A stretch of DNA of 10,562 nt from Promethearchaeota archaeon (GCA_016839425.1 JAEOUI010000336.1:1-10562); one strand, 5' to 3'. Numbered from the stretch's first letter, positions 1 to 8,791 are shown. Translations and numbers: made by a program. Notes: a model not told the origin generated them from the sequence alone.

Positions 1-2
1 AT

Positions 3-3000
3 GTACAAGAATGTGTTGACGAATTTGGTACTCCATCGTTAAATATATATTATTACGATTTTTCAGGAACGCTACAATTCCTCGAACAAAAACACTTTAA
101 ATACGACTTGGAAAAGCATTGCGTGGTTTTATTACCTGAAATAGACAAGAGAGGTGATGATCTCAACCCCATAACTGCTCTTAATAGCATACAAGATTTC
201 TGGGTTTCCTTCATTCCATTATCTCGCGATAGTGTATTTGATTCTTATCGATTTACATACGACTCCACCCAAAAAATAGCTAAAACGCTAGATGTAAGGT
301 ATTGGGATGTTATTGGAACGGATGAGCTTTCAGTTTTTCCAAATCTCGATGCTCCATATACCATAGACGAGTACGATAGCACGCCATGGAATTACGAATG
401 TATGGCTTCACAGATTGCAGCCTATTTAGAAGAAGGTAACATTCTTTCGTTCAATTTGGCTCAAGAATTGACTTATTCTGGTGCTAACGACATACTTTCA
501 GGAATTCGAAGCGGTAATTATAGCATTTTACATGTGAATGCTGAGATCAGCAACAGCGAACTATTAAAAGGACTTCAAATCGAGTTAATTAATACATCGA
601 ACGAGCTCATATCAAGCCAATATGTATCAATTGATGACTTGGTAATGCATGAATTCGACTTGAGGATTAAATTGCCTGAATTTTCAAATTCGTTCGAAAA
701 AATTCTCATTAAACCAATCTTTGACCACGAGGGAATATATTCCGAAGATAACAATATCGGTATCTCAAGATACGAAATGGTGGAATGGGATGATGAAGAT
801 ACTTTCATTGGATCTAACGGAGTTAAATATATGACTGTAGTACTTTCGAATATTTTAATGACGGAGCCTGAAAAATTGGATTTGGCCTATCTATACGACG
901 AAAACATGGATTATCTTGTCCTTCCAGACGAAACATCCATTACATGGGATACAACAAAAAATAGTTTTGACAATATTGATTCGTATACACTTCAAATTCC
1001 TAATACATACTTGAATCCCAACAATCAAAACGAAACGCTTGTTTTTAAAGACGGAGATATTTATTACATCCGTTATAGTTCTCCGGTTGATACTGCTGTG
1101 TCTTTAGGAGTGGAAAAGTTGTATTTTGAAGCACGATCTCCCCTTGAGGGTAGTTCAATTTCGGCTGCGGAATGTCTGTTAGTTAATGCATCATCTCCTT
1201 CCGATTACGCAAGTTTCACGCACGATTATTACTATCGCGTGCCTATAGAACTTACACCATTTGACACGGAATTTACTAATTCGTTTAAAACAGTTGAGGT
1301 TGAATTGAATGTATCATCGTTAAAAGATTATATTGATGAGGACGGAGAAATAAGTTTCACAAACATTGTCTTTTCCGTACCAGATCCTTATTACGAGCTT
1401 ACTCTTGATCAAGTTGTTATTAATAAAAAAATAGTTAGAGAAATTAAAGGCGAAGAGGATTATTCAAGGATATGGCAGTACACCGAAGTAGAAGAATTTA
1501 TTTCGGACGAAAATCCTTCTGACGATCAATACAACTTGACATTGCTTGAGGAACCACTATTTTTCGACACAAATGGAGATTGGCTCGACCAGGTGCAAGT
1601 TTATGACGAAGATGGCGAGTTTTATAGCGTGGGTCTGAAGGGTGCAGGTGATGCTTATCAACTTTATTGGGATCCACTAACAAATAGTCTCTCGTGGAAT
1701 CCAAGTTTTGATAGGTTTGTATCGTATTTAGGTGTTGAATTAGAACTCCCACTTACTATCATGCCCAATTCAACGCTTTATTTTACTTACCTAACAAACG
1801 AATCATGGAAAGCGCCTATTTTTATTGATTATCCTAATATAAATTTTGCTTCGCTTGGCATAACTTACGAAGAAGAAGATCTTACGCCCAAATTTGAGGA
1901 ATTTTACGGCAACATCATCGATCACAGTTCGTCTCATGATTACAAGTTAACACAATATTATTCAGAATCCTTCAAGGTATACGAAAACAATTCAATCTAT
2001 GTGCATGAATTTGAAACCCCTTATTCGCTTGCGAACGACTTTACTGATTTAACATTATTTACGATTATAGGACTTCACGTTAACCTAACTCAAGAAGTCA
2101 TTGAGAACGGCGATCGCTACATCGTAAGTTTCAATCCTATATTAAACGAAATCAACATCACATCGATTGGATTTACATTAGACATTTTTGAATCCATTAC
2201 AGTCGTCTTGAACTATACTAGAGGACCAATTTCCTCGTATTCAGAGCTAAAGCTTTCCGAAACATTTTTCGAGTCAAATATCGCTGAATTAATCTCATCG
2301 TCGCTTAATAATTATGTTGAAATGTCGTTTGATTATTCTCTTAATTCTAGCATAACGATCTTTTCAGAATCTTCTAATATCATTACATCCCAATATACAT
2401 CATTCGTTCCAACGGACTATACGAGAAATGCCGACCTTGGTACATCTTCGAAGCTCAATCATTACGATACAACGACGCTTGCCATTAAATTCGAGCTATT
2501 TGAAGACCCATTCAATGTGATTTACGAAGCAGATACGGATAGCGATGGTAAAAAGGATTATAAGCAAGTGATAGATATCGATAAGGACGGAAAATACGAT
2601 GTATTTAGATACGGTATCGACGACGACGAAAACAGCGGCATTCTTTGGCACACTGTAGTCATGGAATACGAGGCAAATCAAACGATCGTCGAGCTAACAG
2701 CTGAGCCGCGTCAGACCACAAAATGGTTTAATATCGACGATAGACTCCTGCTTCCAGGTTTTTCAAAAGATACAACTGCTGCAATTGACATATTCATGCC
2801 ACTGAAGATGATCACGGAAGCACTCCTCGATATGGATTTCTGGGCGCAAAAAATAATAGACCAGCAAAGCAAGAAAAAAACACAAGTTCATTCAATGTAT
2901 TATAGCGTCACCAAGGATTTCGATAGAGATGGTTATAGAGACAATCAAATCACATACGAGAAGAATTCCGTCGTGGCAAATTACGAGGTTATTACCACCC

Positions 3001-6000
3001 AAACCACGCTCGTGGCGGCAAAGTACACGAACGGCTTGATCAAGCTCTTTGATTACATTGCGCAAAGCGTGAGCGCATTCAATGGAAAGCCTCGAGAAGA
3101 TAATGTCTTTAACGATGGATTGACAGAAGAGGTTTTAGACCGAGGCATCCCCTATACGAAAAAGACTTCTCGGGGACAAGCAGTGTGGCCTTCTTCGTAT
3201 CGAAAGTATTCGACGAGAATTACATCAAAAAGCACCTTGGAATGGACCGAAGAAAAAATAACCATCGATTCCTATGATCAAGAAGATCTTGTGGAATCAA
3301 GAATATTTACTAATGAGTTTAAAGACGAGTGCCTTCAAGAGAACGAAGATCCCATATTAATCAAGCAAACGGATACTGGCGCTGAAGTCGAATTCAACAA
3401 CCAACTCGATAAAACGAGCTTAGGAAACGAAACGGTTTTTAATTTTACTATAGTACCCGAACGATTTGACACGCTCACCATAGTAGACGAGGAAGGAAAC
3501 GCAGAAAGAGAAAATAGATACGAGGAAACAGTCCAGATTTTAATTCCGGATAGATTAAGCACCTTCAATGACGCCTTCAAGCTTGGATTGAGCTATTCTG
3601 CTAACAATAATGTGTTTAATGTCACGGGAGTCTTTATCACCCCAGAGGACGGACTTGTTTATCGCACTTCAGATAAAAGCCTGTTTAAGTCAAAGGCGGG
3701 GGGTATTGACGCAAAAACCAAGGGCCATTATCTTTATTACGATAGCGATGGAAATGGATTTTACGAAACAGTTTATGTGTTGGCACCGCTTAGTGGAGGA
3801 AATACCGTATATTATGTCATGGCAATTGGTTATAACTATGATGGTACGCATGATTTCGTTCCGTACGAAAAGGCTGTCGCAGACGAGGTTGTAATAACGG
3901 ATTTTGACACTACTATTGGCAAAAAATCGAACACCTTTATATTGATGACATATCACTTGCCGAACTTGAAAGTAATTGATTTTATGCAATTCGAAAACGG
4001 CGATGGATACATCCAAAAAGACCAGATTTTCGATGTTTATAAGTTAATAAGCTATGTTCATCGTCCAGTGTTCGAAGACTTCACGCAATTGTTTTATGAA
4101 GTAAGACATAACGAAGACAAGAACGCGTGGTCTATTTATAGCGCTCAACTTCTTAAAGATATCGTCGATCAAGTGTTCATGACAATAGTTGCTTCAGTTC
4201 TAAGTCAACTCGTTGAACGAGTGTCTTATTTTATTTTCCTTGCAATTTTTTCTGCCGTGTTCTGGTTTGCGCCTTATTTGGCTTTCCCCGTGGCCTCAAT
4301 ATTAAGTTGGCTTGCTGGAGTTGTAACGCATTTCTTGGTATACACGGGTTTGACTAAATATTCAATGGATGCAAAACGGCACGAAACTGAAACGATTGCT
4401 AAGTCCAGCACATTCTACGCAGCAGGAAGTAGTCGAAGGGAAACGCCTAATTCACTTAATCACAGGTCACCCGCCGATAGAGTATGGAAGGATGGCGTCA
4501 TTGCTGCGGTTCAAGGACACCCCGGAGCCTATTACACCACGGTTAGAGGTGGAGACACGGGCGATAGTTTCACGGCAGAAGCAGTAGTTTCACCTCCGAA
4601 TTCTGTAAGGGGAAGCGACTTCCTTGCAAATGTTGGTAGTTTCATATTAGCGTTGATATCGTGCGCTGTAGAGCCAGATGTCATGTATAACCTTAATTTT
4701 GATTACATCAATCTCGATTACTTGCTCGTCACGAGCGAGCTCGAGTCGTATAACGATAAAAATTATTATTCATATAGCGTTGACTCAGGAACCGTGGGAT
4801 ATTATAGCGTATCTGACTATCGCGAGTATCGTAAAAATTCACTAGGATCCATAGTAGAGGCATTTAACGAAGCTTCTGGTGGCGAGCTTAACGAACTCAT
4901 GGTAACAATACGTCCTACTGATGATGGACTACGCCTGAATCCGGAATACGTGGTCGTGAACGGAAGCGAAAGCTATTACGAGCGCGTTTTACCAAGATCG
5001 CATCTATATCAACCGCTTGTCGTCAGTAAAACGCTTTACGATCAAATAAAACCCGCTAATGGAACGATCAAGGTTGACCTGAAAAGTTCCTACTCGATCG
5101 GTTCTACGGGCATCTCAACGAGGGTAACCGATATCATCGAACAAGAACTCGATTATTCGACAAAAATTCCGTTATCAATTGGATTCGAATATCCCATCAT
5201 TGATGTCAGCGTGAAAGTGCTTGACAAGAATCGCAATGTCTTGGACTCCATCAAGTTGAATTCGTCTCAATATGTTGTCGACGGGGGCAATTTATACTTC
5301 TACGAGATCGTTGATAACCTCTTTTACAGCAATAAGGCAGACTTTGACAAGAGAGTTGGTAATACAGGCGTCTCGTATCAAGTACAAATACGCTTCCAAA
5401 GGGTCATAGCTGCCCAACCGGATGACGAAGAGGTAATGAACATGGCACTCACTCAAGCCACTACTCATTCAATCATGGAGTATTTCAACCAACACATTTA
5501 CGCAAGTACAACCGCTCAAATGATTGGAGAGATCAGTTATACTGAAGTAATGACATTAGCATCAACCATGATTAGCACCATGGCAATGCAGTTTGGCTCT
5601 TGGGCGTCTCAAGGGTGGTCTGGACTCCTTTCGGAATTAAGCGTGAAGTCCGTAAAGCAAGTCTTGCTAAAGGCTATAAAAAGCGCAGTTGAGGAGGTCA
5701 TCGAGGAGATCATAAAGGATGGGCTCATTGAGGCTTGTGTAGAGTATATGGGGGATGTTCAGGGTTGGAGCGAGGAGAAGACATTTTGGATATCATCTGC
5801 GGCCACTTCGCTTCGAGAGACAGCGAGCAACGCCCCCCAGAGCATTAAGGCGTCGCTCTCTGGAGAAAGTAGGATCAAGCACGCTCCACCCGTCACCCAG
5901 GCATTAAATGAGGCATACGCTCAGCATATAGCAACGGAAGGAAATACCATGTCAAAGAATGAATTCCGAAAGTCTGAAACAGGTAAGCAGGTAGTTAGCC

Positions 6001-8759
6001 AAGCAACCCAAGAAGCATATGGAAAGAAGCAAGGAGAAAAGAAAACGCGATTGCAAAAGTTCCTTGCCGTGTTAAATGTGGCTACTCGTATCATAGGTCC
6101 CGTGTTTTTCGGCAGTTTTGCTAGTTTTGGCCTTGGCGTCCTCTTATCGGAAGCAATATCGTTTAGTTCGTCAAAGATATCCAAGCAAATAACGCTCGTT
6201 AACACCGCAAGAAAAGTCAATTCCTATTTAGGATCGTTGACTGAGACCATGGAAACATCAGCTGAATTGGGTTCCGAGAATAAAGACATAGCAAATTCAA
6301 TAACAACGAACCAAAAAACCCAGATCGAAAGTGCCTACGATAATAAGATCACGATGGATAAGCCTACAAGCGCAATTCAACCCACCATGCACGACAACCC
6401 CAAGCAAATAAGCTTAGATGTCGAGGTTAACTTGGAGGTAAGAGAGGGCGCTGACACAACCATGGGCACATCATTTGAAGAGAACAGTCAAAAAGCAGAG
6501 CAAATTTCGGAAAAATTAAACAAAAGGACTGAAATGGAAAACGCACAAGCAAACGAGAAAAATGCTGAAAGTGAAAATAAAAAGAGTTTTGGAAAAAGAA
6601 TTTTATGCGCTCTTAAAAACTTTTTTTCACCGAGGATTGATCCAATATTCCAATTCAATGGAAAATTCATCCACTTAGTTTGGGATAAAGCAAGCTTTGG
6701 TCAAGTATTGAGAAAAGCAATTACAAATGAAGTTGATCTAAATGCAAAAAATAATTTTATAGGAGCAGGTATTGGTGAAAATATAGGAGGTGACTATAAA
6801 AACTACCATTTAGTCATTAACGGCGTTGATGTACATATTGGTGCAACAATTTCTTATATAGATAATAAAGGAATTCGTCAAAAATTATTAATTAAAGAAG
6901 ATACTGAAATGAGCAGGATTTTAGGAGCTTTACAATACAATCAAGAAAATGCTTTAACAGAATGGAATAAAATAATAGAATTATATGAGAATGAAAATAA
7001 GAATAATAATGCTATAGAAAATAAGGAGGAGACCGCTGATTTTAGAGCCTGGTTGGAACAAAAACTTCAGAGCGGGGAAATATCGGGATTTACAGATGTG
7101 ATTAGAATTGCAACAGAGGAAGAGGTTGCATCCGCTCAATTATCTCACTTAATGAAATATCACGCATCTAATAAAAAAGAAAACACTTTAATAAATCGTT
7201 TTATTGATAATATGTATGATTTCGTCCAAAAAGGACATCCAGAAATATTTTACGCAATTTTTAACCAACCAGGATTTATCGATTTTGTTAAGAATTTAAA
7301 CGAATTGATTGAAACAAGGTTCTTAGGATGGAATGGAGAGAATTCTCTTTTACCTAGTATCGATGATTTAACCAAATTTAAAAATGAGCAAAATGGAGAG
7401 GAAATAAACAATTTAAAAAGGGATTTTCAAAATGCATATGATATATCATTAGAAAAATATGGTGAAAATTACATAAGAACTCAGTTTGAAAAAGGAATAC
7501 AAAAAGGTCTTATTCGTCATATATTACAAAATGGAAAAATAAAGGTTGGAAAAAATATGATATCAATAAATTCAATAAGCAATCCTACTCAAATGTTTGA
7601 AGCTATTTCAGAATGCATAGAATTGTTATTGGACACCTCCAATTTAAAAAATGGTATTGATAATATTAAATATCAAATACCAGCAATAGATATTAACAAA
7701 TTATCTTTGATCGCAATGGTTCAATCGAGCCTAACAGAAAATGAAAAAGGATTGTGGACAAATTCCCATCAAGATATAAATACTATTAATAGATTAAACA
7801 ATATTTTAAATGAAAGAGATTTAAGTTATGCTAATCTTTTTGAAGAAATAAATATTGAATTATCAGAATCTCAAAGTAGTGCTTTAGACCTTTATGATCA
7901 GATAAATTTTGTATTAACAAGTCGTAAAATCTCATCAATTAATGATCTCATAGAACAACAAAATATACTACTGAAATTAAGTAATATGGATTCAAAACAA
8001 AATGTACTAAGAGCTTATAATTCCTTGCTTAATATTAACGACTTATATGAGGGTGTTCATAAAAATTTTCTAAATAAATTAGAATATGAAATTGAACAAA
8101 AATATAAAATACCTAAAGATAAATATACATTAGCAATGGCAACAGTTCTTAAGAACGGACAGATAAAGCACATTATATCTGTAAGTGGGGATAATAAAAA
8201 TAAAAATACAATAAAAATTCAAGAATTCCTTGAATCCAAATTCAGTACCGATTTCAACGAGGAGGCAGATATCTACTTTGCTAATCCTGATAGTATCTTT
8301 AATGAAAAGACAAGAATATTTAAAACATCTATATTACCCAATAAAAGATATCGTCATTATCACGCTGAATTAAAAATATATCAATTTCTTATGGAAAATA
8401 TTAACTCCATTGATAAGGGATCAAAAATATATCTTTCTGCCAATAGAGTGATGTGTCCAACATGTCGAGTCGCAACAGATATTTTTAATATTTTGTGTCA
8501 ATATCGCGAAAAGAATAAAAATACAATTATTTTCTACGATGGTTTTGGTTTGGAGAAAACAGATTACGAAGTTTTTCCAAATTATGAAAAATATAATTAT
8601 GATAATTTCTTTGAAGACTATCAAGACCTTCTTTATGGTCTTTTGGAAACACAAATTAATACAGGAGAGATTACAGATCAAATGATTGTAAATATGATTA
8701 ATTATATGTGGAGATTATACACGATTCCTCCTTCATTAATTGAAAGGAATGTAAGATAA
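3..8759 (+). CDS. Giant modular polymorphic-toxin-like protein with C-terminal deaminase domain (5' end outside window)
   Basis: This frame is open from the first complete codon at 3 to the TAA at 8757-8759. The TTG at 108 is not a credible start, because 35 more sense codons precede it without a stop, so the true start lies upstream of the window. Visible layout: beta-rich region with many N-x-S/T sequons (residues 1-1380); D-x-D-x-D-G loops near 844-870, 972-980 and 1247-1255; membrane block about 1387-1450; further beta-rich segment about 1560-1800; helical, Ala/Ser/Met-rich stretch about 1814-1940; hydrophobic segment 2020-2053; Asn/Lys/Glu linker 2055-2200; AT-rich C-terminal part 2200-2918 ending in a deaminase-like domain (H2787, E2789, C2818, C2821). 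The order of long display region, membrane segments and small enzymatic tip is the general plan of polymorphic toxins. No Rhs/YD repeats, Hint domain or VENN motif were seen, so it belongs to no export class I can name. The toxin call rests on the tip and the downstream LRR/remnant arrangement. The N-terminal families are unrecognised. Confidence 0.85.
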   Translation, partial: VQECVDEFGTPSLNIYYYDFSGTLQFLEQKHFKYDLEKHCVVLLPEIDKRGDDLNPITALNSIQDFWVSFIPLSRDSVFDSYRFTYDSTQKIAKTLDVRYWDVIGTDELSVFPNLDAPYTIDEYDSTPWNYECMASQIAAYLEEGNILSFNLAQELTYSGANDILSGIRSGNYSILHVNAEISNSELLKGLQIELINTSNELISSQYVSIDDLVMHEFDLRIKLPEFSNSFEKILIKPIFDHEGIYSEDNNIGISRYEMVEWDDEDTFIGSNGVKYMTVVLSNILMTEPEKLDLAYLYDENMDYLVLPDETSITWDTTKNSFDNIDSYTLQIPNTYLNPNNQNETLVFKDGDIYYIRYSSPVDTAVSLGVEKLYFEARSPLEGSSISAAECLLVNASSPSDYASFTHDYYYRVPIELTPFDTEFTNSFKTVEVELNVSSLKDYIDEDGEISFTNIVFSVPDPYYELTLDQVVINKKIVREIKGEEDYSRIWQYTEVEEFISDENPSDDQYNLTLLEEPLFFDTNGDWLDQVQVYDEDGEFYSVGLKGAGDAYQLYWDPLTNSLSWNPSFDRFVSYLGVELELPLTIMPNSTLYFTYLTNESWKAPIFIDYPNINFASLGITYEEEDLTPKFEEFYGNIIDHSSSHDYKLTQYYSESFKVYENNSIYVHEFETPYSLANDFTDLTLFTIIGLHVNLTQEVIENGDRYIVSFNPILNEINITSIGFTLDIFESITVVLNYTRGPISSYSELKLSETFFESNIAELISSSLNNYVEMSFDYSLNSSITIFSESSNIITSQYTSFVPTDYTRNADLGTSSKLNHYDTTTLAIKFELFEDPFNVIYEADTDSDGKKDYKQVIDIDKDGKYDVFRYGIDDDENSGILWHTVVMEYEANQTIVELTAEPRQTTKWFNIDDRLLLPGFSKDTTAAIDIFMPLKMITEALLDMDFWAQKIIDQQSKKKTQVHSMYYSVTKDFDRDGYRDNQITYEKNSVVANYEVITTQTTLVAAKYTNGLIKLFDYIAQSVSAFNGKPREDNVFNDGLTEEVLDRGIPYTKKTSRGQAVWPSSYRKYSTRITSKSTLEWTEEKITIDSYDQEDLVESRIFTNEFKDECLQENEDPILIKQTDTGAEVEFNNQLDKTSLGNETVFNFTIVPERFDTLTIVDEEGNAERENRYEETVQILIPDRLSTFNDAFKLGLSYSANNNVFNVTGVFITPEDGLVYRTSDKSLFKSKAGGIDAKTKGHYLYYDSDGNGFYETVYVLAPLSGGNTVYYVMAIGYNYDGTHDFVPYEKAVADEVVITDFDTTIGKKSNTFILMTYHLPNLKVIDFMQFENGDGYIQKDQIFDVYKLISYVHRPVFEDFTQLFYEVRHNEDKNAWSIYSAQLLKDIVDQVFMTIVASVLSQLVERVSYFIFLAIFSAVFWFAPYLAFPVASILSWLAGVVTHFLVYTGLTKYSMDAKRHETETIAKSSTFYAAGSSRRETPNSLNHRSPADRVWKDGVIAAVQGHPGAYYTTVRGGDTGDSFTAEAVVSPPNSVRGSDFLANVGSFILALISCAVEPDVMYNLNFDYINLDYLLVTSELESYNDKNYYSYSVDSGTVGYYSVSDYREYRKNSLGSIVEAFNEASGGELNELMVTIRPTDDGLRLNPEYVVVNGSESYYERVLPRSHLYQPLVVSKTLYDQIKPANGTIKVDLKSSYSIGSTGISTRVTDIIEQELDYSTKIPLSIGFEYPIIDVSVKVLDKNRNVLDSIKLNSSQYVVDGGNLYFYEIVDNLFYSNKADFDKRVGNTGVSYQVQIRFQRVIAAQPDDEEVMNMALTQATTHSIMEYFNQHIYASTTAQMIGEISYTEVMTLASTMISTMAMQFGSWASQGWSGLLSELSVKSVKQVLLKAIKSAVEEVIEEIIKDGLIEACVEYMGDVQGWSEEKTFWISSAATSLRETASNAPQSIKASLSGESRIKHAPPVTQALNEAYAQHIATEGNTMSKNEFRKSETGKQVVSQATQEAYGKKQGEKKTRLQKFLAVLNVATRIIGPVFFGSFASFGLGVLLSEAISFSSSKISKQITLVNTARKVNSYLGSLTETMETSAELGSENKDIANSITTNQKTQIESAYDNKITMDKPTSAIQPTMHDNPKQISLDVEVNLEVREGADTTMGTSFEENSQKAEQISEKLNKRTEMENAQANEKNAESENKKSFGKRILCALKNFFSPRIDPIFQFNGKFIHLVWDKASFGQVLRKAITNEVDLNAKNNFIGAGIGENIGGDYKNYHLVINGVDVHIGATISYIDNKGIRQKLLIKEDTEMSRILGALQYNQENALTEWNKIIELYENENKNNNAIENKEETADFRAWLEQKLQSGEISGFTDVIRIATEEEVASAQLSHLMKYHASNKKENTLINRFIDNMYDFVQKGHPEIFYAIFNQPGFIDFVKNLNELIETRFLGWNGENSLLPSIDDLTKFKNEQNGEEINNLKRDFQNAYDISLEKYGENYIRTQFEKGIQKGLIRHILQNGKIKVGKNMISINSISNPTQMFEAISECIELLLDTSNLKNGIDNIKYQIPAIDINKLSLIAMVQSSLTENEKGLWTNSHQDINTINRLNNILNERDLSYANLFEEINIELSESQSSALDLYDQINFVLTSRKISSINDLIEQQNILLKLSNMDSKQNVLRAYNSLLNINDLYEGVHKNFLNKLEYEIEQKYKIPKDKYTLAMATVLKNGQIKHIISVSGDNKNKNTIKIQEFLESKFSTDFNEEADIYFANPDSIFNEKTRIFKTSILPNKRYRHYHAELKIYQFLMENINSIDKGSKIYLSANRVMCPTCRVATDIFNILCQYREKNKNTIIFYDGFGLEKTDYEVFPNYEKYNYDNFFEDYQDLLYGLLETQINTGEITDQMIVNMINYMWRLYTIPPSLIERNVR
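2532..2600 (+). repeat. Tandem D-x-D-x-D-G calcium-loop-like motifs
   Basis: Two acidic loops occur in direct succession in the giant protein: D-T-D-S-D-G-K-K-D (from 2532) and D-I-D-K-D-G-K-Y-D (from 2574). Further single copies are D-F-D-R-D-G-Y-R-D (2916-2942) and D-S-D-G-N-G-F-Y-E (3741-3767). The aspartate spacing resembles calcium-binding loops of EF-hand, dockerin or thrombospondin type 3 kind. Such loops are typical of secreted or surface proteins and would stiffen the chain when calcium is bound. Ion binding is inferred from the pattern only. Confidence 0.55.
4161..4350 (+). other. Central membrane-spanning block of the giant protein
   Basis: Residues about 1387-1450 form a long hydrophobic stretch rich in Phe, Val, Leu, Ile, Ala and Trp. 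It includes F-I-F-L-A-I-F-S-A-V-F-W-F-A and a second run F-P-V-A-S-I-L-S-W-L-A-G-V-V. Prolines and P-Y between them fit a helical hairpin of two, possibly three, membrane segments. It separates the sequon-rich N-terminal region from the later domains. It could anchor the protein or take part in translocating the C-terminal part. Confidence 0.7.
5442..5820 (+). other. Helical Ala/Met/Ser-rich region with amphipathic acidic helix
   Basis: Residues about 1814-1940 lack the aromatic/beta pattern of the upstream region and are predicted by eye to be helical. They include a Met/Ser/Thr/Ala-rich run (T-M-I-S-T-M-A-M) and an amphipathic run of alternating Ile/Val and Glu (A-V-E-E-V-I-E-E-I-I-K-D-G). 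It links the beta-rich part to the hydrophobic segment at 6060. No family is recognised. Such amphipathic stretches occur in translocation regions of large toxins, but here that is inference. Confidence 0.4.
6060..6159 (+). other. Second hydrophobic segment, Gly/Phe-rich
   Basis: Residues 2020-2053 read as a hydrophobic helix (F-L-A-V-L-N-V-A, then I-I-G-P-V-F-F-G-S-F-A-S-F-G-L-G-V-L-L). It follows a lysine-rich stretch and precedes a Ser/Lys/Thr-rich linker. It lies about 150 codons before the composition break, in a place where a pore-forming or membrane-insertion helix would sit. Whether it actually spans a membrane is uncertain. Confidence 0.5.
6480..6620 (+). other. Composition break inside the giant gene
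   Basis: Upstream codons are mixed, with many GAC, CGA, CGC, GTC and CTC. From about 6540 onward the same frame turns to AAA, AAT, ATA, TTA and AGA. By direct count, 28 of 60 bases are G or C in 5641-5700, against 16 of 60 in 7981-8040. The change is gradual over about 100 bases, and isolated patches of mixed codons recur (7021-7090, 8241-8270). The upstream half is not uniform either (2041-2100 has 18 of 60). The frame is uninterrupted across the break. This fits a C-terminal module acquired separately from the N-terminal backbone. Confidence 0.5.
6600..8102 (+). other. AT-rich pre-toxin region: Gly-rich segment followed by long all-helical region
   Basis: Residues about 2200-2700 of the giant protein, between the composition break and the deaminase. 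The first part (about 6630-6900) is mixed alpha/beta. It has a glycine-rich stretch F-I-G-A-G-I-G-E-N-I-G-G and strands H-L-V-I-N-G-V-D-V-H-I-G and S-Y-I-D-N-K-G. A charged Asn/Glu/Lys linker follows near 6980-7030. The remainder appears largely helical, rich in Leu, Ile, Asn, Glu and Lys, with no cysteine or histidine cluster that would suggest a second enzyme. Codons are strongly A/T-ending (AAA, AAT, ATA, TTA), like the deaminase tip and the LRR genes downstream and unlike the upstream half. I recognise no family. It may be a spacer, a translocation or processing domain travelling with the tip, or an uncharacterised activity. Confidence 0.5.
8103..8570 (+). other. C-terminal zinc-dependent deaminase-fold toxin domain
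   Basis: This is a domain of the giant protein, about residues 2701-2857. The order matches the cytidine-deaminase fold. A beta hairpin (T-L-A-M-A-T-V then H-I-I-S-V-S-G) comes first, followed by a helix carrying H-A-E (H2787, proposed zinc ligand; E2789, proposed proton shuttle). A strand G-S-K-I-Y-L-S precedes C-P-T-C (C2818 and C2821, remaining zinc ligands). A helix and a strand ending F-Y-D-G-F-G-L close the domain. The 28 residues between E2789 and C2818 are in the usual range. The H-A-E-x-K and G-x-I arrangement recalls bacterial toxin deaminases such as the BURPS668_1122-type or YwqJ-type families, but I cannot assign one. The residue before the first Cys is Met rather than the more usual Pro. 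About 60 residues follow, acidic and aromatic-rich. The expected role is hydrolytic deamination of a base in DNA, RNA or nucleotides of a target cell. The substrate cannot be read from sequence. Confidence 0.8.
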
Positions 8760-8791
8760 AACAATAAAATGATTATAAATTAAAATTCGAT

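Noticed and set aside
108..110. TTG as the start codon of the giant gene
   Set aside because: The same frame is open for 35 codons upstream to the window edge, with similar composition. The gene is truncated by the window, not started here.
3610..4016. Overlapping open frames on both strands (94 and 108 codons)
   Set aside because: They lie wholly within the giant gene in other frames, with no recognisable protein features. The giant frame carries the domain signals here.
5921..6220. 99-codon open frame on the minus strand
   Set aside because: It is antisense to a hydrophobic and lysine-rich part of the giant gene. It shows no motif and no start signal, so it is a shadow.
3..6480. Rhs/YD repeats, filamentous haemagglutinin repeats, Hint or VENN pre-toxin motifs
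   Set aside because: I looked for them because of the toxin tip. None is present in the visible sequence.
6750..6795. Gly-rich F-I-G-A-G-I-G-E-N-I-G-G as a nucleotide-binding Rossmann loop
   Set aside because: No preceding strand/following helix pattern or downstream acidic residue typical of that fold was seen. Glycine richness alone is insufficient.
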